Made by a program: the position numbers and the translations under genes. Below, one piece after another: positions 1-8,110 of a stretch of 40,990 bases of DNA. The stretch is from positions 1-40,990 of the forward strand of contig JAKQKF010000060.1 of assembly GCA_029560815.1 (NCBI GenBank), in the 5' to 3' direction. This stretch comes from a bacterium. GTDB taxonomy: Bacteria > KSB1 > UBA2214. Numbering within the stretch: the stretch's first letter is position 1; every line of letters starts with the position of its first letter. The notes under the pieces were generated by a model. It did no database searches and was not told the origin of the DNA. It saw only the letters and a list, made by a program, of their open reading frames with translations.

Positions 1-630
1 GCGGCGATGAATTCGTCGGCCTCGGCGACGGCCGCTTCGATGTCGGAGACCAGCTTGTCCACCCTCGACTCCACCGTAATCACCTCTTCGCTCAATCCGG
101 CGATCGCTTTGGCGTTGAGATTGTGCTTCAGATAGAGCACCTGATCACGCAGCGGCACCAGCGCCGGCTCCAGGCGCGATTCGGCTTTTTTCATCGCCTT
201 CATGAGCTGTTCATACTTTTCCCCGGCGGCATCATATTTTTGCTGGCTGGAACGGCGCAGGGTCTCGCTGTTGTACTGGGCGATCTCTTGTTTCCATTCG
301 TCGAAAAGGGCCTGTGAGACCTCCTCAACCGATTTGATGCGGCTGCGCACAGCTTGAGCCTCGGTCTCACTCTTCTCGAGGGTGGCGCTCAGCTGGTTGT
401 ATTTCTTCTCGAGATCACCGCCCTGCACGGCGACGACGCTCTTGAACTGCTCCAGAGCATTGACGAACTGCTCCTTGGCTTCTTTCTGGGTGTCCCGCGC
501 CGCCTTGACGCGGTCGACCATGATTTCACGTTTCTGGATGCCGATCTTTTCCATCCCCGCAAAGTAGAGCGTGCTGCAGCCCAAAAGGCCGGTCAGCGCG
601 AAGAGGGGGATGAATGTTTTGATTTTCATG
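1..630 (-). CDS. DUF2959-family lipoprotein, partial, apparent frameshift in signal peptide
   Basis: The reading frame from about 602 down to the window edge encodes a helical, charged protein. It contains GMEKIGIQKREIMVDRVKAA, then QGGDLEKKYNQLS, ALFDEWKQEI and LKHNLNAKAI, which I recognise as DUF2959 (function unknown, usually a lipoprotein of about 215 residues). The 3' end lies outside the window. The natural start is ATG at 630, with AGGAGA 4-9 bases upstream and a near-perfect promoter behind it. That ATG frame encodes MKIKTFIPLF and then leaves the family frame. Removing one base near 598-604 (CTCTTCCGCG on the minus strand) restores a lipoprotein signal ending in LTGLLGC. Without the shift the first in-frame ATG is at 554, inside the conserved domain. 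The shift is therefore either a real mutation or a sequence/assembly error. It lies downstream of leuD but has its own promoter. Confidence 0.72.
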
Positions 631-668
631 GCTTCTCCTGGCAGCAAGTGGTTTTTATTTAGCTGATT

Positions 669-696
669 AATATACCAAAAGAATGGGCTTTGTCAA
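669..696 (-). promoter_or_regulatory. sigma70-type promoter of the DUF2959 gene
   Basis: On the minus strand a perfect -35 hexamer TTGACA (696-691) is followed by a 16-base spacer and TATATT (674-669). The -10 lies about 40 bases upstream of the ATG at 630, leaving a short leader containing the AGGAGA ribosome binding site. It makes the DUF2959 gene independent of the leuD transcript. Confidence 0.72.
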
Positions 697-746
697 AATT
701 AAAAATCTGCCCTCTGCCTGGCCGTTTCCGGTCTTTCCTTCTCCAC

Positions 747-1355
747 TCAAGCCCGCGTTGATACGCGCGGCGGATGGCTCGCTTCGTAGACGGCGATCTG
801 CTCCTGCCGCTGCAGCAGGTAGCCGAGGGAATCGACACCCTCAAGCAGACAGCTCTTGTTGAAAGGATCGATGGCGAATCCGACGCTCCGGCCGCCTGGG
901 AGCAGCAGAGTTTGGGCGGCGAGATCAATGGTCAGCAGGGCATCGCCGCCCGCTTCGCCGCTGCCTGACAGCTCCGCGAGCAGTTCAGCCGTCACGATCA
1001 GAGGCAGGATGCCGTTCTTGAGAGCGTTGTTGCGAAAGATATCGGCAAAACTGCTGCTGATGATCGCACGGAAACCATAGCCCGCCAGCGCCCAGGGGGC
1101 GTGCTCGCGGCTCGATCCGCAGCCGAAATTGTCGCCGGCGACGAGGATTTTGGCACGCTTCCCCTCCGGCCGGTTGAGGATAAAGCCCGGAAGCGGATCG
1201 CCGAATTCGTCATAACGCCAGTCATAAAAGAGATTCCCGGCCAACCCGTTTTTGCCGGTCACCTTGAGGAAGCGGGCCGGGATAATCTGGTCGGTGTCGA
1301 TATTGGCGACCGGAAGAGTGATATAGTGGCTGGTCAAAATGGTAAATTTTTCCAT
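747..1355 (-). CDS. leuD: 3-isopropylmalate dehydratase small subunit
   Basis: LeuD forms the swivelling domain of cytosolic isopropylmalate isomerase. With LeuC it converts 2-isopropylmalate to 3-isopropylmalate, and in a cimA pathway also citramalate to 3-methylmalate. Visible signatures are NIDTDQIIPARFL near residues 18-30 and GDNFGCGSSREHAPWAL at 74-90, the substrate-binding loop of the aconitase C-terminal family. The product is 202 residues, typical for the two-subunit bacterial form. I chose the ATG at 1355, which has GGAG eight bases upstream. An in-frame start at 1388 would add 11 residues (MLNKPPSGESA) that do not resemble the family. It lies 124 bases behind leuC in the same orientation and is very likely cotranscribed with it. 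Confidence 0.95.
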   Translation of the reverse strand: MEKFTILTSHYITLPVANIDTDQIIPARFLKVTGKNGLAGNLFYDWRYDEFGDPLPGFILNRPEGKRAKILVAGDNFGCGSSREHAPWALAGYGFRAIISSSFADIFRNNALKNGILPLIVTAELLAELSGSGEAGGDALLTIDLAAQTLLLPGGRSVGFAIDPFNKSCLLEGVDSLGYLLQRQEQIAVYEASHPPRVSTRA

Positions 1356-1479
1356 TGCACTTTCTCCGGAAGGAGGTTTGTTCAGCACGGGCGATCGGCC
1401 GCGCGCCAGACGAAATAGGATGCCCAGAGCGCCAGATGGGGCAGCAGCGCCCCATTGCTTGCCGGCGCTGCAGCGGTGG

Positions 1480-2895
1480 TCAGAGCAGCTCGCGCGGATC
1501 GGCGACGCAGCCGCGAATCGCGCTGGCGGCTGCGGTGATGGGGCTGGCGAGAAGGGTCCGCCCCCCCTTGCCCTGTCTGCCCTCGAAATTACGGTTGCTG
1601 GTGCTGACGGCGTATTCGCCGGCGGCGATCTGATCGCCGTTCATGGCGATGCACATACTGCAGCCCGGCTCCCGCCATTCGGCCCCGGCTGCAATGAAAA
1701 TCCGGTCCAGTCCCTCGGCTTCGGCCTGGCGTTTGACCGCCTGTGAGCCCGGGACCACCAGCGTCCGCACTCCTGAAGCGACCCGTCGGCCCTGGAAGAG
1801 GCCGGCGGCCTGGCGCAGGTCGCTGATTCTGCCATTGGTGCAGGAGCCGATAAAGACGACATCGATTTTCTGGCCGAGGATCGGCCGGCCCGGCGCCAGT
1901 CCCATATAACGCAAAGCTTTCCCGAGGGCGTCCCGACTCTCTCGCACCCCGACGGCTGCCGGATCGGGGATAAGGCCGTCGATGGCGATCCCCATGGCTG
2001 GATTGGTTCCGAAGGTGATCATCGGTTTGAGGGCGGCGGCCTCGAGCTGCACGCTCTCATCGAAAGCGGCGCCGGGATCAGTGGCGAGACGGCGCCAGCG
2101 GTCGAGCTGCTTTTCCCGCTCCACACCGGTTGGGGCGAAGGGCCGGCCCGCCAGATAGTCAAAGGTGACCTCATCGGGGGCCACCATCCCGGCGCGGGCT
2201 CCGGCCTCGATGCTCATGTTGCACAGGGTCATGCGCCCCTCCATGTCGAGACCGCGGATGGCGCTGCCGCAGTACTCGATGACGCAGCCGGTCCCGCCGC
2301 TGACACCGATTTTGGCGATCAGGGCGAGGATGATATCCTTGGCCGTCACCCCCGGCCCTGACGTTCCTTCAACCCGCACTTCCATCGTGCGCGGCCGATT
2401 CTGGAGCAAGGTCTGGGTCGCCAGCACATGTTCGACCTCGCTGGTGCCGATGCCGAAAGCGAGAGCCCCGAAGGCGCCGTGGGTGGCCGTATGGCTGTCG
2501 CCGCAGACGATGGTCATTCCCGGCTGCGTGAGCCCCAGTTCGGGTCCGATGACGTGGACGATGCCGCGCCCGGGATGGGCGGTGCCGTAGAGGGGGATGC
2601 CGAATTCGGCGCAGTTTTTCTCGAGCTGCCGGACCTGAGCCGCCGCCAGCGGGTCACTCCAGGGCAGGGAGGGGTTGAGCGTCGGAATGGAATGGTCCAC
2701 CGTCGCAACAGTCTGTCCGGGACGGCGTACACCGAGACCGCGCTCGCGCAGTCCCTGAAAGGCCTGCGGTGAAGTCACTTCATGGACGAGATGGAGATCG
2801 ATGTAAAGAAGGGCCGGAGCGCCGGGCTCCTGGCTCACGATATGCTCGTCCCAGATTTTGGCAAAGAGGTTTTTCGGAGGGGTGTCGCTCATCAT
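1480..2895 (-). CDS. leuC: 3-isopropylmalate dehydratase large subunit
   Basis: LeuC is the [4Fe-4S] catalytic subunit of isopropylmalate isomerase. The 471-residue product carries the aconitase-family signature [20 protein letters not shown] and the three cluster cysteines: one in FIGSCTNGR near residue 350, and two in EPGCSMC near 412-415. Length and motif order match the E. coli-type LeuC rather than the shorter archaeal/homoaconitase type. Two adjacent ATG codons (2895 and 2892) are possible starts. The stop of ilvD is only 10 bases upstream, so ilvD and leuC form one transcription unit, with leuD following. Because cimA is encoded on the opposite arm, the enzyme probably serves both leucine and isoleucine synthesis. 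That double role is inference from gene content. Confidence 0.96.
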   Translation of the reverse strand: MMSDTPPKNLFAKIWDEHIVSQEPGAPALLYIDLHLVHEVTSPQAFQGLRERGLGVRRPGQTVATVDHSIPTLNPSLPWSDPLAAAQVRQLEKNCAEFGIPLYGTAHPGRGIVHVIGPELGLTQPGMTIVCGDSHTATHGAFGALAFGIGTSEVEHVLATQTLLQNRPRTMEVRVEGTSGPGVTAKDIILALIAKIGVSGGTGCVIEYCGSAIRGLDMEGRMTLCNMSIEAGARAGMVAPDEVTFDYLAGRPFAPTGVEREKQLDRWRRLATDPGAAFDESVQLEAAALKPMITFGTNPAMGIAIDGLIPDPAAVGVRESRDALGKALRYMGLAPGRPILGQKIDVVFIGSCTNGRISDLRQAAGLFQGRRVASGVRTLVVPGSQAVKRQAEAEGLDRIFIAAGAEWREPGCSMCIAMNGDQIAAGEYAVSTSNRNFEGRQGKGGRTLLASPITAAASAIRGCVADPRELL

Positions 2896-2905
2896 GCACC
2901 ACTTT

Positions 2906-4588
2906 CTATTCAGGTTCGTTGTTTTCCAGCACCGCGCCGGTGTCGGCGGAGGTGACCAGCCGGGTGTAGCGCGCCAGCCAGCCGCGCCGGTAGCGGGGCT
3001 GAAAGGCCGGCAGGGAGTCCAGCCTGCGCTTGATCTCGGCCGCGTCCAGCAGGGTGTCGAGTGTGCAGTTATGCAGATCGATCAGGATGGGATCGCCCTC
3101 GCGCAGGGCGGCGATCGGGCCGCCGGCCGCCGCTTCGGGGCTGACGTGGCCGATGCAGGCCCCGCGGGTGCCGCCCGAGAAACGGCCGTCGGTGATCAGG
3201 GCGACGCTCTCGCCCAGCCCCATCCCCATGATCGCCGAGGTCGGCGCCAGCATTTCGGGCATGCCCGGTCCGCCCTTGGGACCGCAGTAGCGGATCACCA
3301 CCACATCACCGGGCTTGATCCGGCCGCCGTTGATCGCGGCGATGGCCTCCTCCTCGCTGTCAAATACCCGCGCCGGACCCTGGTGGTTCCACATCCCGGG
3401 GGCCACAGCCCCGGTCTTGACGGCTGCGCCCCGCGGCGCAAGATTGCCGAAGAGGAGCGCCAGACCGCCACGGAGGGCGTACGGATTCCCGATCCGCCGG
3501 ATCACCTCCTCGTCGTGGATGAGTGCCGGAGCGATGTTCTCACCCAGGCTCCTGCCGGTCACGGTGAGGGCGGTCTCATCCAACAGCCCGGGTATGTTGG
3601 TCAGCTCTTTGAGGATGGCGGAGATGCCCCCGGCGCGGTCGACGTCCTCGATGTGAACCGTTCGCGAGGCCGGCGAGACCTTGCAGAGGTAGGGCACCCG
3701 CTTCGCCAGGCGGTTGATCTCCTGCAGATCGATCTTGACCCCCGCCTCGTGCGCGATGGCCAGGGTATGCAGGATGGTGTTGGTCGATCCGCCCATGGCC
3801 AGGTCGAGGACCAGGGCGTTGTGAAAAGCCTGCGGCGTGAGGATATCCAGGGGCTTGAGATCGCGTGCGAGCAGTTCCATCACCGCCGGCCCGCTCCGGC
3901 GGATCAGCTCCTCCCGGCGGGGATCGATGGCGAGGATGGTCCCGTTGCCCGGCAGGGCCATGCCAAGGGCCTCCATCAGACAGTTCATGCTGTTGGCGGT
4001 GAACATCCCTGAGCAGCTGCCGCAGCCGGGACAGCCGCGGTCCTCGAGCTCCTTGAGTGCTTCAGCCGGAATCCTGCCGGCGTGATACTGACCAACCCCC
4101 TCAAAGATCGAGATCAAATCAACCGGTTCGCCCGCAGCTGTGCGGCCCTTGGCCATCGGGCCGCCGGAGATGAAGAGGGCCGGGATGTTCAGCCGCGCCG
4201 CCGCCATCAGCATGCCCGGCACGATCTTGTCACAGTTGGGGATGCAGACCAGGGCGTCGAGCCGGTGCGCCTCAGCCACGGTCTCGACGCAGTCGGCGAT
4301 CAGCTCGCGCGAGGCGAGGCTGTAGTTCATGCCGGCATGCCCCATGGCGATACCGTCGTCGACGCCGATGGTATTGAACTCAAACGGGACGCCGCCGGCC
4401 GCGCGCACCGACGCTTTCACCTTGCGGCCGAACTCCTGGAGGTGGACATGGCCCGGAATCAGGTCGATATAGGAGTTGCAGATGCCGATGAAGGGTTTTT
4501 CCATGTCCGCATCGGTCAGGCCGGTGGCCTTGAGCAGGCTGCGGTGTGGCGCGCGGTCGATGCCCTTTTTAACGCTGTCTGATCTCAT
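2906..4588 (-). CDS. ilvD: dihydroxy-acid dehydratase
   Basis: IlvD dehydrates 2,3-dihydroxy-isovalerate and 2,3-dihydroxy-3-methylvalerate to the 2-keto acids that precede valine/leucine and isoleucine. The 560-residue product begins [21 protein letters not shown] and carries [28 protein letters not shown] and [19 protein letters not shown], which supply the Fe-S cluster cysteines of the IlvD/Edd family. The C-terminal [23 protein letters not shown] motif is also intact. The open frame extends upstream to 4891, but that stretch antisenses another gene. The ATG at 4588 is supported by GGAGG with a 6-base spacer. No leader ORF or convincing promoter was found in the 148-base gap upstream, so it may be read from the lactonase promoter. 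Confidence 0.96.
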   Translation of the reverse strand: MRSDSVKKGIDRAPHRSLLKATGLTDADMEKPFIGICNSYIDLIPGHVHLQEFGRKVKASVRAAGGVPFEFNTIGVDDGIAMGHAGMNYSLASRELIADCVETVAEAHRLDALVCIPNCDKIVPGMLMAAARLNIPALFISGGPMAKGRTAAGEPVDLISIFEGVGQYHAGRIPAEALKELEDRGCPGCGSCSGMFTANSMNCLMEALGMALPGNGTILAIDPRREELIRRSGPAVMELLARDLKPLDILTPQAFHNALVLDLAMGGSTNTILHTLAIAHEAGVKIDLQEINRLAKRVPYLCKVSPASRTVHIEDVDRAGGISAILKELTNIPGLLDETALTVTGRSLGENIAPALIHDEEVIRRIGNPYALRGGLALLFGNLAPRGAAVKTGAVAPGMWNHQGPARVFDSEEEAIAAINGGRIKPGDVVVIRYCGPKGGPGMPEMLAPTSAIMGMGLGESVALITDGRFSGGTRGACIGHVSPEAAAGGPIAALREGDPILIDLHNCTLDTLLDAAEIKRRLDSLPAFQPRYRRGWLARYTRLVTSADTGAVLENNEPE

Positions 4589-4736
4589 CCGTTGCCTCCA
4601 GAATAAAAAAGTCAAGCTCCATCGCCCGAAAGCTGAAGCCTGTGTAAAACAGAGCATGTGCAACCGGAGTAGTATCGCCCCCGCGCCGGCAGTATGATTA
4701 TCCGGCGGGAGGCTGATCCAAAATCGCGGCCGGAAA

Positions 4737-5858
4737 TTACTGCGCGAATTTGAGGCAGGCGGGAGCGGTGGTCCTGAACTCCTGCTGCAGAGGAACGGGC
4801 AGGCCGCTCCGCTGATCGATCTCAAAGAAGACGGCACTATCCGAGCGCTGGTTGGCCACCACCAGGTATCTTCCCGAGGGATCGATGACAAAATTGCGCG
4901 GCCAGTCGCCGCCGCAGGGGGTATGGCCGGCCAGGGTCAACCGGCCGTCCGGCGCAATCGAGAAAGTGACGATGGAGTTGTGGCCGCGGTTGGTGCCATA
5001 GAGAAAACGGCCATCCCGGCCGAGGTGGAGATCGGCACAATAATTGATACCGCTAAAACCTTCGGGAAGAGTGGAGACCGTCTGGATCTCCTCGAGAGCG
5101 TCCGAACTGGACGAAAAGAGAGTGATGGTCGAATTGCGCTCGTTGATCACGTAGAGGCAGGCGCCCTCCCTGCTGAAAGCAAAATGGCGCGGACCGGCGC
5201 CCTTCGGCAGCGCCGCCTCGCCCTGCGCAACCGGCCGCAGCACACCCGCGCTGCGGTCGAGGTCGTAACGTGTCACCCGGTCGAGGCCGAGGTCGGTGAC
5301 GAGGATGCGGTCGCCGGCGGGTCCCGGTGCGATCATGTGCGCCCGCGCGGTGCGGCCCTCCCCCCCGTCGAATTTATGAAAATCGGTCACCGCTTCCGGG
5401 AGGCCCCGGGCGTCGAGACGGACGACGGCGACGCTCCCTCCGCCGTAATTGGCGACGAGCAGATAATCCTCCGCCCGCGAAAAAGCGATATAGCAGGGAC
5501 CTCCATCGGGCACAGCCAGTTCGCTGACCTTGCGCAGCGCGCCGGAAGCGGCATCGATCGCCAGGGTAGTGATGCCACCGGCCTTTTCACCGCCGAAATC
5601 ATCGACCTCATTGATGGCATGGATCAGCCCCCGCTTTGCGGAGATGCAGAAATAAGAGGGGTTGATACCCGCGTCGCCCTCGGCAGCAAGGTGGAATTCA
5701 CCTTTACCGGCGTCCCACCGCACCGCCTGCAGGCCCGCTCCGCCCTGTTCATTGTACTTGCCGATGTAGAGGAGGGGCAGCCGGCCGCCACCGCAGCCGG
5801 CCCCGAAAACAGAAATCATCATGGCCATGCCCGCCAGAACCTGTGCCAACCATCTCAT
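4737..5858 (-). CDS. lactonase-family beta-propeller protein, probable lipoprotein
   Basis: This 373-residue protein resembles the PF10282 lactonase family (YbhE/Pgl-type 6-phosphogluconolactonase), seven-bladed beta-propellers. Typical blade segments are [67 protein letters not shown] and [18 protein letters not shown]. The N-terminus has a hydrophobic segment ending in a lipobox-like GAGC (Cys22), so an envelope location is likely, unlike cytosolic E. coli Pgl. The substrate cannot be assigned. Beta-propellers of this family also include muconate cycloisomerase-like and uncharacterised members. GGGAG lies 6 bases before the ATG. It sits at the head of the leftward ilvD-leuCD arm, facing away from the ilvBNC operon. 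Its promoter is overlapped by a palindrome. Confidence 0.85.
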   Translation of the reverse strand: MRWLAQVLAGMAMMISVFGAGCGGGRLPLLYIGKYNEQGGAGLQAVRWDAGKGEFHLAAEGDAGINPSYFCISAKRGLIHAINEVDDFGGEKAGGITTLAIDAASGALRKVSELAVPDGGPCYIAFSRAEDYLLVANYGGGSVAVVRLDARGLPEAVTDFHKFDGGEGRTARAHMIAPGPAGDRILVTDLGLDRVTRYDLDRSAGVLRPVAQGEAALPKGAGPRHFAFSREGACLYVINERNSTITLFSSSSDALEEIQTVSTLPEGFSGINYCADLHLGRDGRFLYGTNRGHNSIVTFSIAPDGRLTLAGHTPCGGDWPRNFVIDPSGRYLVVANQRSDSAVFFEIDQRSGLPVPLQQEFRTTAPACLKFAQ

Positions 5859-5897
5859 AGAATACTCCCGGCAACCGCGGCCCAGAGCCGCTGTAAT

Positions 5898-5915
5898 TTT
5901 TCACTTCCGTGAAAA
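5898..5915. promoter_or_regulatory. candidate operator palindrome over the lactonase -10
   Basis: TTTTCAC at 5898-5904 and GTGAAAA at 5909-5915 form a perfect 7-bp inverted repeat around a 4-base centre. It overlaps the -10 hexamer (5912-5917) and the expected start site. Position and symmetry fit a repressor operator. As RNA it could instead form a 5' hairpin. No regulator gene is present nearby to link to it. Confidence 0.45.
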
Positions 5916-5940
5916 TAACACTTCAGGCGTTTAATGTCAA
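5912..5940 (-). promoter_or_regulatory. sigma70-type promoter of the leftward lactonase/ilvD/leuCD arm
   Basis: On the minus strand TTGACA (5940-5935), a 17-base spacer and TATTTT (5917-5912) precede the lactonase ATG by about 53 bases. The -35 is a perfect consensus. It is the only clear promoter found for the leftward genes between 5858 and 747. Confidence 0.75.
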
Positions 5941-6016
5941 GCACTATCCGCATTCTGGCAAGTCCGCCCGAATAAAGGGCTGCGGGCAACTATTTTATCC
6001 TGACTGAAGAATTAGT

Positions 6017-6045
6017 TTGACATTGGACCATTTTTCGGTTATATT
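6017..6045 (+). promoter_or_regulatory. sigma70-type promoter of the ilvBNC-leuAB-cimA operon
   Basis: A perfect TTGACA (6017-6022), a 17-base spacer and TATATT (6040-6045) lie 35 bases upstream of the leader ORF start at 6081. The predicted transcript would begin near 6052 and contain the leader ORF and the attenuator hairpins before ilvB. Confidence 0.8.
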
Positions 6046-6080
6046 AAAAAAATAGACCCTATTAACCCGTCAGGACCACC

Positions 6081-6242
6081 ATGCACCACGCGCATCACAT
6101 CGCTCTTTCCCGCTTTCATGACTCCGGTCATGACGGCCTGGGTGTGCTGCGCTCCCACCTCGCATTATCCACAGGCTCCCTGCGGGCGCTCGCTATTCTG
6201 CATCTCATTCTTATTAACCTCTTGCTTCTGATTATCTACTAA
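6081..6242 (+). CDS. BCAA attenuation leader peptide
   Basis: This 53-codon ORF (ATG at 6081, TAA at 6240-6242) has AGGA five bases upstream and lies directly behind a near-consensus promoter. Its C-terminal part reads LAILHLILINLLLLIIY. Residues 34-52 contain nine Leu and five Ile, the amino acids made by the downstream operon. The codons for Leu47-49 overlap the first arm of the attenuator hairpins, as expected for ribosome-mediated attenuation (compare the ilv and leu leader peptides of enterobacteria). The N-terminal half is unusual: it is His-rich (MHHAHH; eight His in total) and the peptide is longer than the usual 15-35 residues. It has no resemblance to a functional protein and probably acts only by being translated. 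Confidence 0.82.
   Translation: MHHAHHIALSRFHDSGHDGLGVLRSHLALSTGSLRALAILHLILINLLLLIIY
6116..6133 (+). other. perfect hairpin inside the leader ORF
   Basis: TCATGAC (6116-6122) and GTCATGA (6127-6133) form a 7-bp stem with a 4-base TCCG loop within the leader coding sequence. It could act as a transcriptional pause signal that synchronises ribosome and polymerase. That role is inference. Confidence 0.45.
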
Positions 6243-6346
6243 ATCAAGGCTGCAAGAGGAAAACCGCACTTTACTCCACCATTTTTCAATACCCCGTACC
6301 CATTGCGTATTCCCTCTGCAGCCGCAGGCTCATAACGGCTTGCCGC
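6218..6346 (+). promoter_or_regulatory. ribosome-mediated attenuator with alternative hairpins
   Basis: Four complementary segments are visible. Segment 1, CCTCTTGC (6218-6225), lies inside the Leu codons of the leader. Segment 2, GGCTGCAAGAGG (6248-6259), starts five bases after the leader stop. Segment 3 is CCTCTGCAGCC (6313-6323). Segment 4 is the 3' arm of the terminator (6336-6346). 1:2 pairs over 8 perfect bp. 2:3 pairs over 11 bp with one bulged A (antiterminator). 3:4 forms the terminator. The pairings are mutually exclusive. Ribosome stalling at scarce Leu/Ile-tRNA would mask segment 1 and allow 2:3, so transcription continues. A ribosome reaching the stop codon would cover segment 2 and allow termination. 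Segment complementarity is seen directly; the mechanism follows the known enteric model. Folding energies were not computed. Confidence 0.8.
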
Positions 6347-6354
6347 TTATTTTA
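6321..6354 (+). terminator. attenuator terminator upstream of ilvB
   Basis: GCCGCAGGC (6321-6329) pairs with GCTTGCCGC (6338-6346), giving seven Watson-Crick pairs, one G-U and one mismatch with an 8-base loop. TTATTTTA (6347-6354) follows immediately. An overlapping alternative stem, GCAGCCG with CGGCTTGC (6318-6324 with 6336-6343, one bulge), is also possible. The U-tract is interrupted, so termination is probably partial, as expected for an attenuator. Confidence 0.68.
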
Positions 6355-6391
6355 GTTGCCGGCGGCGGCCCCCAGCAGAAGGAATATCATC

Positions 6392-8110
6392 ATGACCGGC
6401 GCAGAGATGATCATCCACGCCTTGCAGCAGGAGGGTGTGCGCGCCCTCTTCGGATATCCGGGCGGCATGGTGATCGACATCTTTGATACACTCTATTCGG
6501 CGGGGATGCCCTTCTACCTCACCCGCCATGAGCAGGGGGCGGCGCATGCCGCCGACGGCTTCGCCCGCGCCACGGGCGAGGTCGGGGTCTGTGTGGCGAC
6601 TTCCGGCCCCGGCGCCACCAATCTGGTCACCGGACTGGCAACCGCCTATATGGACTCCATTCCGCTGGTGGCCATAACCGGCCAGGTCCCGACCAGCCTG
6701 ATCGGCAACGACGCCTTTCAGGAAGCGGATATGCTCGGCATCACCCGCTCGATCACCAAACACAATTTCCTCGTCAACGAGGTCGATGAGCTGCCCCGCC
6801 TGCTCAAATCGGCCTTTTATATCGCCCGCAGCGGCCGTCCAGGTCCCGTCCTCATCGACATCCCCAAGGATATCCAGCAAGCCGCAACCTCCGTTCCCTA
6901 TCCGGAAGAGGTGAGCATCCGCAGCTACAAGCCCACCATCGCCGGCCACCTGCCCCAGATCCAGAAAGCCGCCGCCCGCATCAACCGTGCCGAACGGCCC
7001 GTCATCTTCGCCGGCGGCGGAGTCATCTCCAGCGGCGCCGCCGGCGAACTGGCCTTTCTGGCCCGCCACATCCAGGCGCCGGTCACCACCTCCCTGATGG
7101 GACTGGGGGCCTTTCCCGAGACCGACCCCCTCGCTCTCAAGATGGTGGGCATGCATGGCTCCGCCTACGCCAACTATTCCATCCAGGAGGCCGACCTTCT
7201 CATCGCCATCGGCGTGCGCTTCGATGACCGCGTCACCGGCAAGGTGAGCAAGTTCGCCCCCCGGGCGGAGATCATCCACATCGACGTCGATCCCGCCACC
7301 ATCCGCAAGAATGTCAAGGTCTCCATCCCCCTGGTCGGTGACATCCGCTGTGTCCTCACCGAGCTCAATCAGCTGGTCGAGAGCAGAAGCCACGAATCCT
7401 GGCTGCAGGTGGTTGCGGGCTGGAAGAGGGATCATCCCCTGCAGTACACCCAGAATGGCGGCATCTCACCGCAGGCGGTGATTCGCACGATTGCGGAGAT
7501 GACCGGGCACCAGGCGATCATCGCCACGGAGGTGGGGCAGAACCAGATGTGGAGCGCCCAGTTCTACGATTTCATCGAACCTCGCACCTGGATCAGCTCG
7601 GGCGGCCTCGGCACCATGGGCTTCGGTTTCCCGGCGGCGATCGGGGCGCAGGTGGCCCATCCCGGCCGGCTGGTCATCGACATCGCCGGCGACGGCAGCA
7701 TCCAGATGAACATTCAGGAGCTGGCCACCGCCGCTCTCTACAACCTGCCGGTCAAGATCGTCATCCTCAATAACCGCTCACTCGGCATGGTTCGCCAATG
7801 GCAGTCCATTTTTTACAAGCGCCGCTTCTCCGGCGTCTGCCTCAACCGCGACGCCCGCTGCCCCGAACAGTGCGACGGCAGCAGCGATTCCTGTCCGATC
7901 TACCTGCCTGACTTTGTCAAGCTGGGTGCAGCCTATAACATCCCGGGTTTCCGCTCGGACCGGCCCGGGGAGGTGATGCCGATCCTGGAAAAAGCCTTCG
8001 CTCATGCAGGGCCCGCCATCGTCGAATTCATGATCAGTGAGGAGGAGAACGTCTTCCCGATGGTGCCGGCAGGAGCGGGATTGAACGAAATGCTGAGAGG
8101 AATGGCCTGA
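6392..8110 (+). CDS. ilvB: acetolactate synthase large subunit
   Basis: The large subunit of acetohydroxyacid synthase (572 residues) condenses pyruvate with pyruvate or 2-ketobutyrate using thiamine diphosphate, FAD and Mg. Domain order is the N-terminal ThDP pyrimidine domain with catalytic Glu47 in RHEQGAAHAADGFARATG, a central FAD/NAD-like domain, and the C-terminal pyrophosphate domain with GDGSIQMNIQELATA from residue 433 ending in ILNN. The ATG at 6392 has AAGGA upstream; a TTG at 6356 would run into the attenuator terminator. An uncommon feature is an insertion before PDFVKLGAAY with four cysteines (Cys483, 490, 494, 501; C-x6-C-x3-C-x6-C). It is first in the attenuated operon, and its stop overlaps the ilvN start by one base. 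Confidence 0.97.
   Translation: MTGAEMIIHALQQEGVRALFGYPGGMVIDIFDTLYSAGMPFYLTRHEQGAAHAADGFARATGEVGVCVATSGPGATNLVTGLATAYMDSIPLVAITGQVPTSLIGNDAFQEADMLGITRSITKHNFLVNEVDELPRLLKSAFYIARSGRPGPVLIDIPKDIQQAATSVPYPEEVSIRSYKPTIAGHLPQIQKAAARINRAERPVIFAGGGVISSGAAGELAFLARHIQAPVTTSLMGLGAFPETDPLALKMVGMHGSAYANYSIQEADLLIAIGVRFDDRVTGKVSKFAPRAEIIHIDVDPATIRKNVKVSIPLVGDIRCVLTELNQLVESRSHESWLQVVAGWKRDHPLQYTQNGGISPQAVIRTIAEMTGHQAIIATEVGQNQMWSAQFYDFIEPRTWISSGGLGTMGFGFPAAIGAQVAHPGRLVIDIAGDGSIQMNIQELATAALYNLPVKIVILNNRSLGMVRQWQSIFYKRRFSGVCLNRDARCPEQCDGSSDSCPIYLPDFVKLGAAYNIPGFRSDRPGEVMPILEKAFAHAGPAIVEFMISEEENVFPMVPAGAGLNEMLRGMA

Noticed and set aside
2858..4012. Long plus-strand frame of 384 codons opposite ilvD
   Set aside because: It is antisense to a clear ilvD; its product is low-complexity and matches no family. 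The same applies to other long frames opposite nuoG, nuoL, nuoK/J, the permeases and ilvB in this GC-rich DNA.
4589..4736. Possible second attenuator leader upstream of ilvD
   Set aside because: A short frame starting ATGGAGCTTGAC overlaps the ilvD start, but it has no SD, no run of Leu/Ile/Val codons and no competing hairpins.
6243..6391. T-box or other riboswitch upstream of ilvB
   Set aside because: No T-box core motif or specifier-like structure is visible, and the leader ORF plus four pairing segments explain the region fully.
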